A stretch of 64,000 nt of DNA from Dorea_A amylophila (GTDB taxonomy: Bacteria > Bacillota > Clostridia > Lachnospirales > Lachnospiraceae): NCBI RefSeq assembly GCF_025567265.1, contig NZ_JAOQJW010000002.1:62001-126000 (forward strand). Reading direction: 5' to 3'. The position numbers and the translations under genes were made by a program. This document shows positions 44,864-54,183 of the stretch, piece by piece (positions within the stretch are counted from its first letter, which is position 1; each line of letters begins with the position of its first letter). The notes below the pieces were generated by a model. It searched no databases. It saw nothing but the letters and a program-made list of their open reading frames with translations, and was not told the origin of the DNA.

Positions 44864-45622
44864 ATGGTAAAAGCAATTATGCATGGATGTAACGGACATA
44901 TGGGACGTGTTATTACAGATATTATCAAGAACACAGAAGGAATTGAACTTGTAGCAGGTATTGATAAATACACCAAAGTGCCAAATGAGTACCCTGTATT
45001 TGAGAACATTGGTGCGTGCGATGTGGAAGCGGACGTTATCATTGATTTTTCGAATGCAGCGGCAGCAGATGAATTGTTGGGTTATTGCGTGGAGAAGCAG
45101 GTGCCGGTCGTACTTTGTACAACAGGACTTTCAGAAGAGCAACTTGCAAAGGTGGAAGAATCTGCAAAGAAAGTTGCAGTTTTAAAATCTGCAAATATGT
45201 CACTTGGAATCAACCTGCTTCTGAAGATTCTGCAGGATGCTACTAAGGTACTTTCACCGGCAGGATATGATATCGAACTGGTAGAGAAGCACCATAATCA
45301 GAAGCTGGATGCACCAAGCGGTACTGCACTTGCACTGGCTGATTCTATCAATGAAGCAGCGGATAATCAGTATCATTATGTATATGATAGAAGCCAGGTG
45401 CGCCAGAAACGCGACGGAAAAGAAATCGGAATTTCAGCTGTACGCGGAGGAACGATCGTTGGAGATCATGAGGTGCTTTTTGCAGGGCAGGATGAAGTGA
45501 TCGAGTTCAAACATACAGCGTATTCCAAAGCGGTATTTGGAAAAGGAGCAGTGGAGGCTGCAAAGTTCCTGGCAGGAAAACCGGCCGGAAGATATGATAT
45601 GTCAGATGTGATCCAGTTCTAA
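44864..45622 (+). CDS. dapB: 4-hydroxy-tetrahydrodipicolinate reductase
   Basis: NAD(P)H-dependent reductase, the step after DapA. The protein is 252 residues. The nucleotide-binding N-terminus is GCNGHMGRVI (8-17), and the family signature EKHHNQKLDAPSGTA (about 138-152) contains the catalytic His and Lys; CTTGLSEEQL marks the conserved loop after strand 4. The ATG at 44864 lies 8 bases after GAGGAGGA; a longer frame with ATG at 44840 would include the ribosome site. Confidence 0.98.
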   Translation: MVKAIMHGCNGHMGRVITDIIKNTEGIELVAGIDKYTKVPNEYPVFENIGACDVEADVIIDFSNAAAADELLGYCVEKQVPVVLCTTGLSEEQLAKVEESAKKVAVLKSANMSLGINLLLKILQDATKVLSPAGYDIELVEKHHNQKLDAPSGTALALADSINEAADNQYHYVYDRSQVRQKRDGKEIGISAVRGGTIVGDHEVLFAGQDEVIEFKHTAYSKAVFGKGAVEAAKFLAGKPAGRYDMSDVIQF

Positions 45623-45666
45623 AATGTGATATGATATAAGATATTGGAATCTAAAGTCCCATCTAT

Positions 45667-45714
45667 GATGCCTGTGGATTGTTCTGTGCTTTGAGCTCAC
45701 ACAATCCCGGCATC
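45667..45714 (+). promoter_or_regulatory. Strong hairpin in the leader of fbp
   Basis: GATGCC (45667-45672) plus GGATTGT (45676-45682) pair with ACAATCC (45701-45707) plus GGCATC (45709-45714), with a small bulge. It ends 32 bases before fbp. No T-run follows (TTAAAAAATAAA), so it is either a weak terminator of dapB or a 5' regulatory structure. Confidence 0.45.
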
Positions 45715-45746
45715 TTAAAAAATAAAGGGGAGACCGGGAGGTAATT

Positions 45747-47699
45747 ATGAGACAATTGGAGGAACGTTATCTGGAAAGACTTTCTCAACTGTATCCGACC
45801 ATCGCCAAAGCTTCTACAGAGATCATCAATCTGCAGGCAATCTTAAATCTGCCAAAGGGTACAGAACATTTTCTGACGGACATTCATGGGGAATACGAGG
45901 CATTCGCACATGTTTTAAAGAATGGCTCTGGTTCTGTGCGCCGTAAAATTGATGATGTATTCGGTAATACTTTGAGTAGCAGGGACAAACAGACGCTTGC
46001 TACTCTTATTTATTATCCGAAAGAGAAGATGGACCGGATTAAGAAGACGGAAAAGAATATGGAAGACTGGTATAAGATCACACTATATCGCCTGATCGAA
46101 ATCTGCAAAAGAACCGCCAGCAAGTATACCAGATCAAAGGTCAGAAAAGCATTGCCCGCAGATTTTGCATATGTGATTGAAGAGCTGATCACGGAGAAAA
46201 AGGATATGACGGATAAAGAGTCTTACTATAATGCAATCGTAAGCACGATCATCCGCATCGGAAGGGCAGAAAAATTTATTATTGCCATGAGTGAACTGAT
46301 CCAACGGCTGACGGTAGACCATCTGCATATTGTGGGGGATATTTATGACAGAGGACCGGGACCGCATATTATCATGGACAAGCTGATGGACTATCATTCG
46401 GTAGATATCCAGTGGGGCAACCATGATGTCCTGTGGATGGGTGCGGCAGCCGGGCAGAGAGGATGTATTGCCAATGTGATCCGTATCTGTGCGAGATATG
46501 GAAATCTGGACATTCTGGAAGAAGGATATGGAATCAATCTGCTTCCGCTGGCAACATTTGCCATGAATACATATCGGGATGATCCGTGCGAATGTTTCAA
46601 ATTAAAAGGCAGTCCGAATTACAGTGCAAGTGAGATGCTGCTGGATGTGAAGATGCACAAAGCGATTTCGGTGATCCAGTTCAAGGTAGAAGGGCAGATT
46701 ATCAAGAAAAATCCGGGATTTAAACTGGATAAACGCAATCTCCTGCATCATATTGACTATGAAAAGGGTACAATTGAACTGGATGGGAAAGAATATAAAA
46801 TGCTGGATTCGAATTTTCCGACAATTGACCCGAAAAAGCCATATGCACTTACCAAAGAAGAAGAGGATATTATGGAGCGTTTGGAAAGGGCATTTGAAAA
46901 CTGTGAAAAATTACAGAGCCATATGCATTTCCTGTTGAACAAAGGCGGATTATATAAAGTGTATAATGGAAATCTGTTATATCATGGCTGTGTACCATTA
47001 AAAGAAGATGGCAATCTGAAGAGTGTGAGGATTTTCGGTCATACATATAAGGGGAAAGGTCTCTATGAAGTCCTTGAAAGTTATGTAAGAAAAGGATTCT
47101 ATGCTATGGATTCTAAGGAAAAAGAACGTGGAAAAGACATTATGTGGTATATCTGGCTGAGCGAGAATTCACCACTGTTCGGTAAAGACAAGATGGCGAC
47201 GTTCGAACGTTATTTCCTGGCAGAAAAAGAGACACATAAAGAGAAGAAAAATCCATATTATCTGTTGCTGGAAGATGAAAAGGTAATCTGCCATATACTG
47301 AAAGAATTCGGACTGGAAAATGAAGATGCGCATATTATCAACGGTCATGTACCGGTAAAATGCAAAGATGGGGAAAAACCGATCAAGTGCGGCGGAAAAG
47401 TTCTGGTGATCGATGGTGGATTTTCGAGAGCGTATCAGAAAGAAACAGGTATTGCAGGATATACATTGATTTACAATTCTTATGGACTGATCCTGGCTGC
47501 GCATGAGCCGTTTGAATCTACAGAAGCGGCCATTGAGAAGGAAAGTGATATACATTCAGACAGTACCGTAGTTAAACGGACATTGGAACGTAAAAAAGTG
47601 GAAGATACCGATGTGGGAAGACATTTGAAAGAACAGATCGCAGATCTGGAAGTGCTCCTTGCAGCATACAGAAGTGGTGTGATAGCAGAGAGACTGTAG
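45747..47699 (+). CDS. fbp: Class III fructose-1,6-bisphosphatase
   Basis: Gluconeogenic phosphatase of the Firmicute-specific class III, 650 residues as usual. It carries the metallophosphatase motifs HIVGDIYDRGPGPHI (about 192-206) and WGNHDVLWMG (about 222-231), and the N-terminal family segment GTEHFLTDIHGEYEAFAHVLKNG (here residues 36-57, in part). The C-terminal third contains INGHVPVKCKDGEKPIKCGG. The ATG follows GACCGGGAGG. Regulation in relatives responds to PEP and AMP; nothing in the sequence shows control beyond the leader hairpin. Confidence 0.97.
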   Translation: MRQLEERYLERLSQLYPTIAKASTEIINLQAILNLPKGTEHFLTDIHGEYEAFAHVLKNGSGSVRRKIDDVFGNTLSSRDKQTLATLIYYPKEKMDRIKKTEKNMEDWYKITLYRLIEICKRTASKYTRSKVRKALPADFAYVIEELITEKKDMTDKESYYNAIVSTIIRIGRAEKFIIAMSELIQRLTVDHLHIVGDIYDRGPGPHIIMDKLMDYHSVDIQWGNHDVLWMGAAAGQRGCIANVIRICARYGNLDILEEGYGINLLPLATFAMNTYRDDPCECFKLKGSPNYSASEMLLDVKMHKAISVIQFKVEGQIIKKNPGFKLDKRNLLHHIDYEKGTIELDGKEYKMLDSNFPTIDPKKPYALTKEEEDIMERLERAFENCEKLQSHMHFLLNKGGLYKVYNGNLLYHGCVPLKEDGNLKSVRIFGHTYKGKGLYEVLESYVRKGFYAMDSKEKERGKDIMWYIWLSENSPLFGKDKMATFERYFLAEKETHKEKKNPYYLLLEDEKVICHILKEFGLENEDAHIINGHVPVKCKDGEKPIKCGGKVLVIDGGFSRAYQKETGIAGYTLIYNSYGLILAAHEPFESTEAAIEKESDIHSDSTVVKRTLERKKVEDTDVGRHLKEQIADLEVLLAAYRSGVIAERL

Positions 47700-47825
47700 A
47701 AATGTAAAAAAATACCAGTATCAGCAGCATACGGATTTTGTATATATTTTCAAAAAATGCAGATATTACTGATGACAGGTAATACTTGATGGCAGATGAA
47801 AAATATACGAAAGGAAGATTGTACA

Positions 47826-48044
47826 ATGAAACAATGGAAAAAAATGCTGCTGATATTAATGTGTGCAGGAGCAATGTCGGGGCTGACCGGCTGTGGAAAT
47901 AATACAAATGATACAGATGATAACGCAGTAAATGAAGTGGAAGATGGTGTAGAAGACGGTGTGGATGATATCGTAGATGATCTGGATCCGGACGATACGG
48001 AAAAAAACGATACAGGAAAAAATGATACGGATAATACCAGATAG
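47826..48044 (+). CDS. Small acidic lipoprotein
   Basis: A 72-residue product. The N-terminus MKQWKKMLLILMCAGAMSG is a signal peptide followed by the lipobox LTGC, so the mature protein starts at Cys24 and would be lipid-anchored on the outer face of the membrane. The mature part is about 48 residues, almost all Asp, Glu, Asn, Thr, Val and Gly, with a repeated VEDGVEDGVDDIVDDLDPDD stretch, and is strongly acidic. Function unknown; a cation-binding role is only a guess. The start ATG at 47826 follows GAAAGGAAG by 8 bases; the in-frame codon at 47796 has no ribosome site. Confidence 0.7.
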   Translation: MKQWKKMLLILMCAGAMSGLTGCGNNTNDTDDNAVNEVEDGVEDGVDDIVDDLDPDDTEKNDTGKNDTDNTR

Positions 48045-48091
48045 GAAAAGGGACACCTGATTGCTGCAAGGTAAGACAAAAAGTACAAAAC

Positions 48092-48133
48092 AAGGATGCC
48101 GGGGTGAAGGAAAAATATCCTTCCGGCATCCTT
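48092..48133 (+). terminator. Terminator-like hairpin after the small lipoprotein gene
   Basis: AAGGATGCCGG (48092-48102) pairs with CCGGCATCCTT (48123-48133), with GAAGGA/TCCTTC inside. The trailing CGTTGTT is only a weak T-run. Confidence 0.6.
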
Positions 48134-48222
48134 CGTTGTTGTCCGGGGCATTCGCGGCAAACTGGACGGCTGTACTTTAGTGTGGTAAAATGGTTGAAAA
48201 CGCAAAAAGGAGATAAACATTT

Positions 48223-48990
48223 ATGAAATTCAGACCATGCATTGATATACATAACGGAAAAGTAAAACAGATTGTCGGAGGGAGCCTTCGGGATCAGGGA
48301 GACCAGGCGGAAGAGAATTTCGCGGCAGATCAGGGAGCCGATTATTTTGCGGAAATGTATAAAAAAGACGGACTGAAAGGGGGACATGTCATTCTCCTGA
48401 ATCCGGCATCGTCGGAATATTACGGACAGACAAAAAAACAGGCATTAAAGGCATTGCATGCGTATCCGGGAGGATTACAGATCGGAGGCGGAATTACGGC
48501 AGACAATGCTTCGGAATATATCCGGGCAGGAGCAAGCCATGTGATCGTGACTTCTTATGTATTCAAAAATGGTGAAATCTACTGGGATAATCTGAAAAAA
48601 TTATGTATGGCAGTGGGAAAAGAACATGTGGTTCTGGATCTGAGCTGCAGGAAGAAGGACGGAAGATATTATATCGTAACTGACCGCTGGCAGACATTTA
48701 CCAATGTGGAGCTTGGAACGGAGATCCTTGGCAGACTGTCCGGCTATTGCGATGAATTTTTAGTACATGGTGTGGATGTGGAGGGGAAAGCTTCCGGAAT
48801 AGAACAGGAGCTGATAAATATCCTGAAGCAGGCAGACATTCCGGTGACTTATGCAGGAGGTATCGGAAGTATGGAGGATCTGGAACAGATACGCAGAACC
48901 GGAAACGGAAAGGTTGATTTTACGATTGGAAGTGCGCTTGATCTCTTTGGTGGCAGGATTCCGTATGAAGTGATAAAAGAATATCATTAA
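48223..48990 (+). CDS. hisA: ProFAR isomerase, eukaryotic-type HisA
   Basis: TIM-barrel isomerase of histidine biosynthesis, 255 residues. The sequence follows the fungal/plant HIS6 pattern, not that of ordinary bacterial HisA: it opens RPCIDIHNGKVKQIVGGSL, then has GGHVILLNPASSEY, GGLQIGGGIT, VLDLSCRKKDGRYYIVTDRWQT, FLVHGVDVEGKASGIE and TYAGGIGSMEDL. Asp8 and the Asp in HGVDVEG match the expected catalytic pair. No other histidine gene is in the window, so it is an orphan here. The ATG at 48223 follows AAAAGGAG. Eukaryotic-type HisA is known in some Clostridia; transfer is likely in its past. Confidence 0.9.
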   Translation: MKFRPCIDIHNGKVKQIVGGSLRDQGDQAEENFAADQGADYFAEMYKKDGLKGGHVILLNPASSEYYGQTKKQALKALHAYPGGLQIGGGITADNASEYIRAGASHVIVTSYVFKNGEIYWDNLKKLCMAVGKEHVVLDLSCRKKDGRYYIVTDRWQTFTNVELGTEILGRLSGYCDEFLVHGVDVEGKASGIEQELINILKQADIPVTYAGGIGSMEDLEQIRRTGNGKVDFTIGSALDLFGGRIPYEVIKEYH

Positions 48991-49038
48991 TGTGCCATGC
49001 GGAATCAAAAAGTAATCCCCTATAAACAGGTCGTAAAT

Positions 49039-49054
49039 AAAGTGTTAACACTTT
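49039..49054. promoter_or_regulatory. 16-bp perfect palindrome upstream of the secA promoter
   Basis: AAAGTGTTAACACTTT lies 10 bases before the -35 box of the secA promoter. The position and symmetry suit a dimeric DNA-binding protein; I recognise no regulator consensus for it. Confidence 0.45.
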
Positions 49055-49063
49055 ATAAATCAG

Positions 49064-49092
49064 TTGAATTGAGGTATGGATAGTGATAAAAT
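49064..49092 (+). promoter_or_regulatory. Sigma-A-type promoter for secA
   Basis: TTGAAT (49064-49069), a 17-bp spacer, TAAAAT (49087-49092). The leader of about 50 bases contains a small GGTCG/CGACC hairpin (49104-49118) before the TAAGGAG ribosome site. Confidence 0.65.
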
Positions 49093-49147
49093 AATGGATA
49101 AAGTGGTCGTTTCGCGACCTTAAAGAGAAATAAGGAGTATACATCGA

Positions 49148-51715
49148 ATGAATATTATACAGAAAATATTTGGAACTCACAGTCAGAATGAGTTGAAAAG
49201 AGTATATCCGATCGCAGATGCGGTTATGGCACTGGATGAAGATATGCAGCGGCTTTCAGATGAAGAATTGAAAGCAAAGACAAAAGAATTTAAGGACCGT
49301 CTGGAAAATGGCGAGACTTTAGATGATATTCTCCCGGAGGCTTATGCAGTAGTGAGAGAAGCGGCAAGCCGTGTGTTGGGAATGAAGCATTACCGCGTAC
49401 AGATCATCGGTGGAATCATCCTGCATCAGGGTCGTATTGCAGAGATGAAAACCGGTGAAGGTAAGACACTGGTCGCAACTCTGCCGTCATATCTGAATGC
49501 ACTGGAAGGAAAAGGCGTACATGTTGTAACTGTCAATGATTATCTGGCAAAACGTGATGCAGAATGGATGGGACAGGTACATGAATTCCTCGGACTGACT
49601 GTAGGTGTGGTACTGAACAGCATGGATAATGATGAGAGACGTGCCGCATATGATTGTGACATCACATATGTGACAAATAACGAACTCGGATTTGATTATC
49701 TGAGAGATAACATGGTTATTTATAAAGAACAGCTTGTGCAGAGAGGGTTGAACTATGCACTGATCGATGAGGTCGATTCCGTACTGATCGATGAGGCGAG
49801 GACACCACTTATCATTTCCGGACAGAGCGAGAAATCTACAAAGCTTTACGAAGCATGTGATATACTTGCACGTCAGCTGGAACGTGGTGAGGCAAGCGGA
49901 GAATTCACCAAGATGAATGCCATCATGGGTGAGGACATTGAAGAAACAGGAGATTTCATTGTTAATGAAAAGGAGAAGAATATCAACCTTACCGAAGATG
50001 GTGTAAAGAAAGTTGAAAAGTTCTTCCATATCGATAACCTTGCAGATTCGGATAATCTGGAGATTCAGCACAATATTATTCTTGCATTACGTGCACACAA
50101 TCTGATGTTCCGTGACAAGGATTATGTAGTAAAAGATGATGAAGTGCTGATCGTGGATGAATTTACCGGACGTATCATGCCGGGACGCCGTTATTCGGAC
50201 GGACTGCATCAGGCAATCGAAGCAAAAGAACATGTAAAGGTTAAGCGGGAAAGCAAGACCCTGGCAACTATTACGTTCCAGAATCTGTTCAATAAATATA
50301 CGAAAAAGTCAGGTATGACAGGTACAGCTCTGACAGAAGAAAAAGAATTTCGTGAAATTTACGGAATGGATGTTATTGAGATTCCGACAAACGTGCCTGT
50401 AAAGCGTCAGGATCTGGAAGATGCAGTGTATAAGACACAGAAAGAAAAGTTCAGAGCTGTGTGCGATGCAATTGAAGAGGCACACGCAAAACACCAGCCG
50501 GTACTGGTTGGTACGATCACGATCGACAATTCGGAACTGTTAAGTGGTATGTTAAAGCGCCGCGGCATCAAACACAACGTACTGAATGCCAAGTTCCATG
50601 AACTGGAAGCTGAAATCGTTGCACAGGCAGGTATCCATGATGCGGTAACCATCGCAACAAACATGGCAGGCCGTGGTACGGATATCAAACTGGATGATGA
50701 AGCAAGGGCGGCCGGAGGTCTTAAGATCATCGGAACCGAGCGTCATGAATCCAGACGTATCGATAACCAGCTGCGTGGACGTTCCGGACGTCAGGGGGAT
50801 CCGGGAGAATCCAGATTCTACATTTCCCTGGAAGATGATCTGATGAGACTGTTCGGATCGGAAAGACTGATGAATGTGTTCAATACACTGGGGGTGGAAG
50901 ACGGTGAGCAGATCGAGCACAAGATGCTTTCCAGTGCGATTGAAAAAGCACAGGAAAAGATCGAGAGCAACAACTTCGGAATCCGTAAAAATCTGCTGGA
51001 ATATGACCAGGTAATGAACGAACAGAGAGAGATTATTTACGAAGAAAGACGCCATGTGCTGGATGGAGATAACATGCGCGATTCTATCTTCCACATGATG
51101 AATGATTATGTGGAAAATGCGGTAGACATGGTGACCAGTCCGGATCAGGATTATGATGAGTGGAATCTGACAGAATTGAATCTGACGATCCGGAATACGA
51201 TTCCGATGGAAGTGATCACGGAAGAAGATGTCAAAGATATCAGTCAGACGGAACTGAAGCATATGCTGAAAGAACGTGCGGCAAAGGTTTACGAGGCGAA
51301 AGAATCAGAATTTCCGGAGCCGGAGCATATGCGTGAGATTGAGCGTGTCGTTCTCTTGAAAGTGATCGACGCAAAATGGATGGATCATATCGATGATATG
51401 GATCAGCTGCGTCAGGGAATCGGTCTTCAGGCTTACGGTCAGAGAGATCCAAAGGTTGAGTACAAGATGATCGGATACGAGATGTTTGATGAGATGACAA
51501 GAAGCATTGAGGAAGATACGGTACGTACGATCCTGCATGTCAAACTGGAACAGAAGGTAGAAAGAGAACAGGTTGCAAAAGTAACCGGAACGAATAAGGA
51601 TGATACAGGAGTACGTGAGCCGAAGAAACGTGCCGAAAAGAAAGTATATCCAAACGATCCATGCCCGTGTGGAAGCGGAAAGAAATACAAACAGTGCTGC
51701 GGACGGAAGAATTAA
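49148..51715 (+). CDS. secA: Preprotein translocase ATPase SecA
   Basis: Motor of the Sec export pathway, 855 residues. Walker A is MKTGEGKT (about 100-107), with the DEAD-like VDSVLIDEARTPLI segment and ATNMAGRGTDIKL, RIDNQLRGRSGRQGDPG motifs of the second helicase domain. The extreme C-terminus has the SEC-C zinc motif PNDPCPCGSGKKYKQCC, which binds SecB or ribosome and phospholipid in other bacteria. The start ATG at 49148 follows TAAGGAG. Followed by prfB, as in many Firmicutes. Confidence 0.98.
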   Translation: MNIIQKIFGTHSQNELKRVYPIADAVMALDEDMQRLSDEELKAKTKEFKDRLENGETLDDILPEAYAVVREAASRVLGMKHYRVQIIGGIILHQGRIAEMKTGEGKTLVATLPSYLNALEGKGVHVVTVNDYLAKRDAEWMGQVHEFLGLTVGVVLNSMDNDERRAAYDCDITYVTNNELGFDYLRDNMVIYKEQLVQRGLNYALIDEVDSVLIDEARTPLIISGQSEKSTKLYEACDILARQLERGEASGEFTKMNAIMGEDIEETGDFIVNEKEKNINLTEDGVKKVEKFFHIDNLADSDNLEIQHNIILALRAHNLMFRDKDYVVKDDEVLIVDEFTGRIMPGRRYSDGLHQAIEAKEHVKVKRESKTLATITFQNLFNKYTKKSGMTGTALTEEKEFREIYGMDVIEIPTNVPVKRQDLEDAVYKTQKEKFRAVCDAIEEAHAKHQPVLVGTITIDNSELLSGMLKRRGIKHNVLNAKFHELEAEIVAQAGIHDAVTIATNMAGRGTDIKLDDEARAAGGLKIIGTERHESRRIDNQLRGRSGRQGDPGESRFYISLEDDLMRLFGSERLMNVFNTLGVEDGEQIEHKMLSSAIEKAQEKIESNNFGIRKNLLEYDQVMNEQREIIYEERRHVLDGDNMRDSIFHMMNDYVENAVDMVTSPDQDYDEWNLTELNLTIRNTIPMEVITEEDVKDISQTELKHMLKERAAKVYEAKESEFPEPEHMREIERVVLLKVIDAKWMDHIDDMDQLRQGIGLQAYGQRDPKVEYKMIGYEMFDEMTRSIEEDTVRTILHVKLEQKVEREQVAKVTGTNKDDTGVREPKKRAEKKVYPNDPCPCGSGKKYKQCCGRKN

Positions 51716-51811
51716 TTTCAGAATGCAGACGTATATGATATGAGATGACGGCGGCAGGGCTAACCCGGCTGCCGGATAAAGAAGAATATAAGAAAAGAAA
51801 GAGGTGGAAAT

Positions 51812-52919
51812 GTGGTTGAATTAGATCAGTTCAAAACAATAATGAACGCTTATGAAGAACCTCTTGCCGAAATGAGGGATTCACTTTGACGTTGCAGGGA
51901 AAGAGCGGAGAATCGAAGAACTGGAACGAAAGATAGAAGAACCTGGATTCTGGGATAATCCGGAAGAATCACAGGAACTAATGAAAGAATTGAAGAATCT
52001 GAAAGAACTTGTGGAGACAATCCATAATCTCTACAGTTCTTATGAAGATATCGGTCTTTTGATCGAGATGGGATATGAAGATGAAGATCCGGAGATGGTA
52101 AAAGAACTGGAGGAAGAGATCCATACATTTGAAGAAGTGTTTGAAAAGCTGAAGATCCAGACACTGTTGTCAGGCGAATATGATTCCTGCAATGCGATCA
52201 TGACGATACATGCCGGAGCCGGCGGAACAGAATCCTGTGACTGGGCAGGTATGCTTTATCGTATGTACAGCCGGTGGGCAGAGAGAAAGGGATTCACACT
52301 TCAGGTGCTGGATTTCCTGGACGGAGATATCGCCGGAATTAAAGCAGTTACATTTGAAGTGAATGGTGAGAATGCCTATGGCTATCTGAAATCAGAAAAA
52401 GGTGTCCACAGGCTGGTGCGTATTTCACCGTTTAATGCGGCAGGAAAACGCCAGACATCTTTTGCATCGTGCGATGTACTGCCGGATCTGAAAGATGATA
52501 TCGATATTGAGATTGCAGATGATGATCTGAAGATTGATACATACCGCGCAAGTGGTGCCGGAGGACAGCATGTAAATAAGACGTCTTCCGCAATACGTAT
52601 TACGCATCTGCCAACCGGAATTGTGGTACAGTGTCAGAATGAACGGTCACAGCATCACAACAAAGAAAAAGCAATGCAGATGTTAAAAGCAAAGCTGCAA
52701 CTCATGAAAGAGCAGGAGCAGGCTGAAAAAGTATCAGATATCCGGGGTGAAGTGAAAGATATCGGATTTGGCAATCAGATCAGGTCTTATGTTATGCAGC
52801 CATATACACTGGTGAAAGACCATCGTACAAATGAGGAAAACAGTAATGTAAATGCCGTAATGGATGGTGATATTGATTCATTTATCAATGCATACCTGAA
52901 GAAGATCGCGAACGGCTAA
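51812..52919 (+). CDS. prfB: Peptide chain release factor 2, with programmed +1 frameshift
   Basis: Terminates translation at UGA and UAA. The gene needs a +1 shift: a 25-codon first frame from GTG at 51812 reads to CTT-TGA (TGA at 51887-51889), then continues as GAC in the next frame from 51888. The sites expected for autoregulation are present: AGGG upstream at 51873-51877 acting as a Shine-Dalgarno-like stimulator, the slippery CTT, and TGAC. The joined product is 368 residues, normal for RF2, with the UGA-recognition tripeptide SPF (ISPFNAAGKRQTSFAS) and the peptidyl-hydrolysis GGQ (ASGAGGQHVNKTSS). GAGGTGG precedes the GTG. secA is upstream. Confidence 0.96.
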
Positions 52920-52932
52920 AGGGAGGGAATAT

Positions 52933-54156
52933 ATGATCAATATAGCAGTAATGGGCTACGGGACAGTGGGTTCCGGAGTGGTAGAAGTCATCAATACCAA
53001 CGGGGCACGTATCAATCAGAGAATCGGTGAAGAACTGAATATCAAATATGTGCTGGACATGAAAGATTTCCCGGGAGATCCGGTGCAGGACAAGATCATA
53101 CATGATTTCGAGACGATCGTATCAGATGAAGAGGTACAGATTGTTGTGGAAGTGATGGGTGGTATCGAACCGGCGTATACATTTGTAAAACGCTGCCTGC
53201 AGGCCGGAAAGAGTGTGGCAACATCAAATAAGGCACTGGTGGCAAAGCACGGAGCAGAGCTGCTTTCCATTGCAGCGGAACATAATATTAATTTCCTGTT
53301 TGAGGCAAGTGTCGGAGGGGGTATTCCAATCATCCGTCCGCTGAATTCTTCTCTGACTGCAGACGAGATCGAGGAGATCACCGGAATCTTAAACGGAACG
53401 ACAAATTATATGCTGTCCAAGATGTTTTACGAAGGGGCAGATTATGATACCGTCCTGAAAGAAGCACAGGCAAATGGATATGCGGAAAGAAATCCGGAAG
53501 CTGATGTAGAAGGTTACGATGCCTGCAGAAAGATCGCAATCCTGTCATCCCTGATCTCGGGACAGCAGGTCGATTTTGAAGATATCTACTGTGAGGGAAT
53601 CACAGAGATTACGGTAGAAGATATGAAATATGCAAAGGCAATGGGAACAACGATCAAGCTGCTGGCGTCCAGCAGACGTTATGCGGGCAACAGACTGCAT
53701 GCGATCGTAGCACCATGTATGTTATATCCGGATCATCCGCTCTACAATGTCAATGATGTATTTAATGCAATCTTTGTGCATGGAAATGTACTGGGAGATG
53801 CGATGTTCTATGGAAGCGGGGCGGGAAAACTTCCGACTGCAAGTGCCGTAGTTGCAGATGTGGTAGACGAAGCAAAACATCTGAACCGTAATATTATGAC
53901 AATGTGGAAAGAAGAAAAGCTCCAACTGGAAGATAAGGCGGATTCCAAGAGAAGATTCTTTGTGAGAATTAAGGGAGATAAAGAAAAACTGATTCCACAG
54001 CTGAAAGAATCATACGGAGAGATTGAAGTCGTAAACGTTCCGGAACTGGAAGATGAATTTGGATTCGTAACACCTGTTATGATGGAAGGTGATTATGAGA
54101 CCAGATCAAAACTTTACAAAGAGCAGATCGTACATATGATCCGTATCCAGGATTAA
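52933..54156 (+). CDS. hom: Homoserine dehydrogenase
   Basis: Reduces aspartate semialdehyde to homoserine, leading to threonine and methionine. The protein is 407 residues. The NAD(P)-binding loop is GYGTVGSGVVE (8-18), the catalytic domain has GGIPIIRPL and GILNGTTNYMLSKM, and the last 75 or so residues (RRFFVRIKGDKEKLIPQLKE...) form a C-terminal regulatory domain of ACT type. The ATG follows AGGGAGG. lysC follows 27 bases on, so the first and third steps of the aspartate pathway are made together. Confidence 0.98.
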   Translation: MINIAVMGYGTVGSGVVEVINTNGARINQRIGEELNIKYVLDMKDFPGDPVQDKIIHDFETIVSDEEVQIVVEVMGGIEPAYTFVKRCLQAGKSVATSNKALVAKHGAELLSIAAEHNINFLFEASVGGGIPIIRPLNSSLTADEIEEITGILNGTTNYMLSKMFYEGADYDTVLKEAQANGYAERNPEADVEGYDACRKIAILSSLISGQQVDFEDIYCEGITEITVEDMKYAKAMGTTIKLLASSRRYAGNRLHAIVAPCMLYPDHPLYNVNDVFNAIFVHGNVLGDAMFYGSGAGKLPTASAVVADVVDEAKHLNRNIMTMWKEEKLQLEDKADSKRRFFVRIKGDKEKLIPQLKESYGEIEVVNVPELEDEFGFVTPVMMEGDYETRSKLYKEQIVHMIRIQD

Positions 54157-54183
54157 TCAGATTGGTCTGTCACAGGAGGAAAC

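Noticed and set aside
47572..48387. 271-codon frame antisense to fbp end, lipoprotein and hisA start
   Set aside because: Composition is Phe/Ser/Leu/Tyr-rich, typical of the reverse of coding DNA, and it crosses a hairpin and three real genes.
51981..52919. prfB starting at the ATG 51981
   Set aside because: The upstream sequence continues RF2 homology through a classical frameshift site to a GTG with a good ribosome site.
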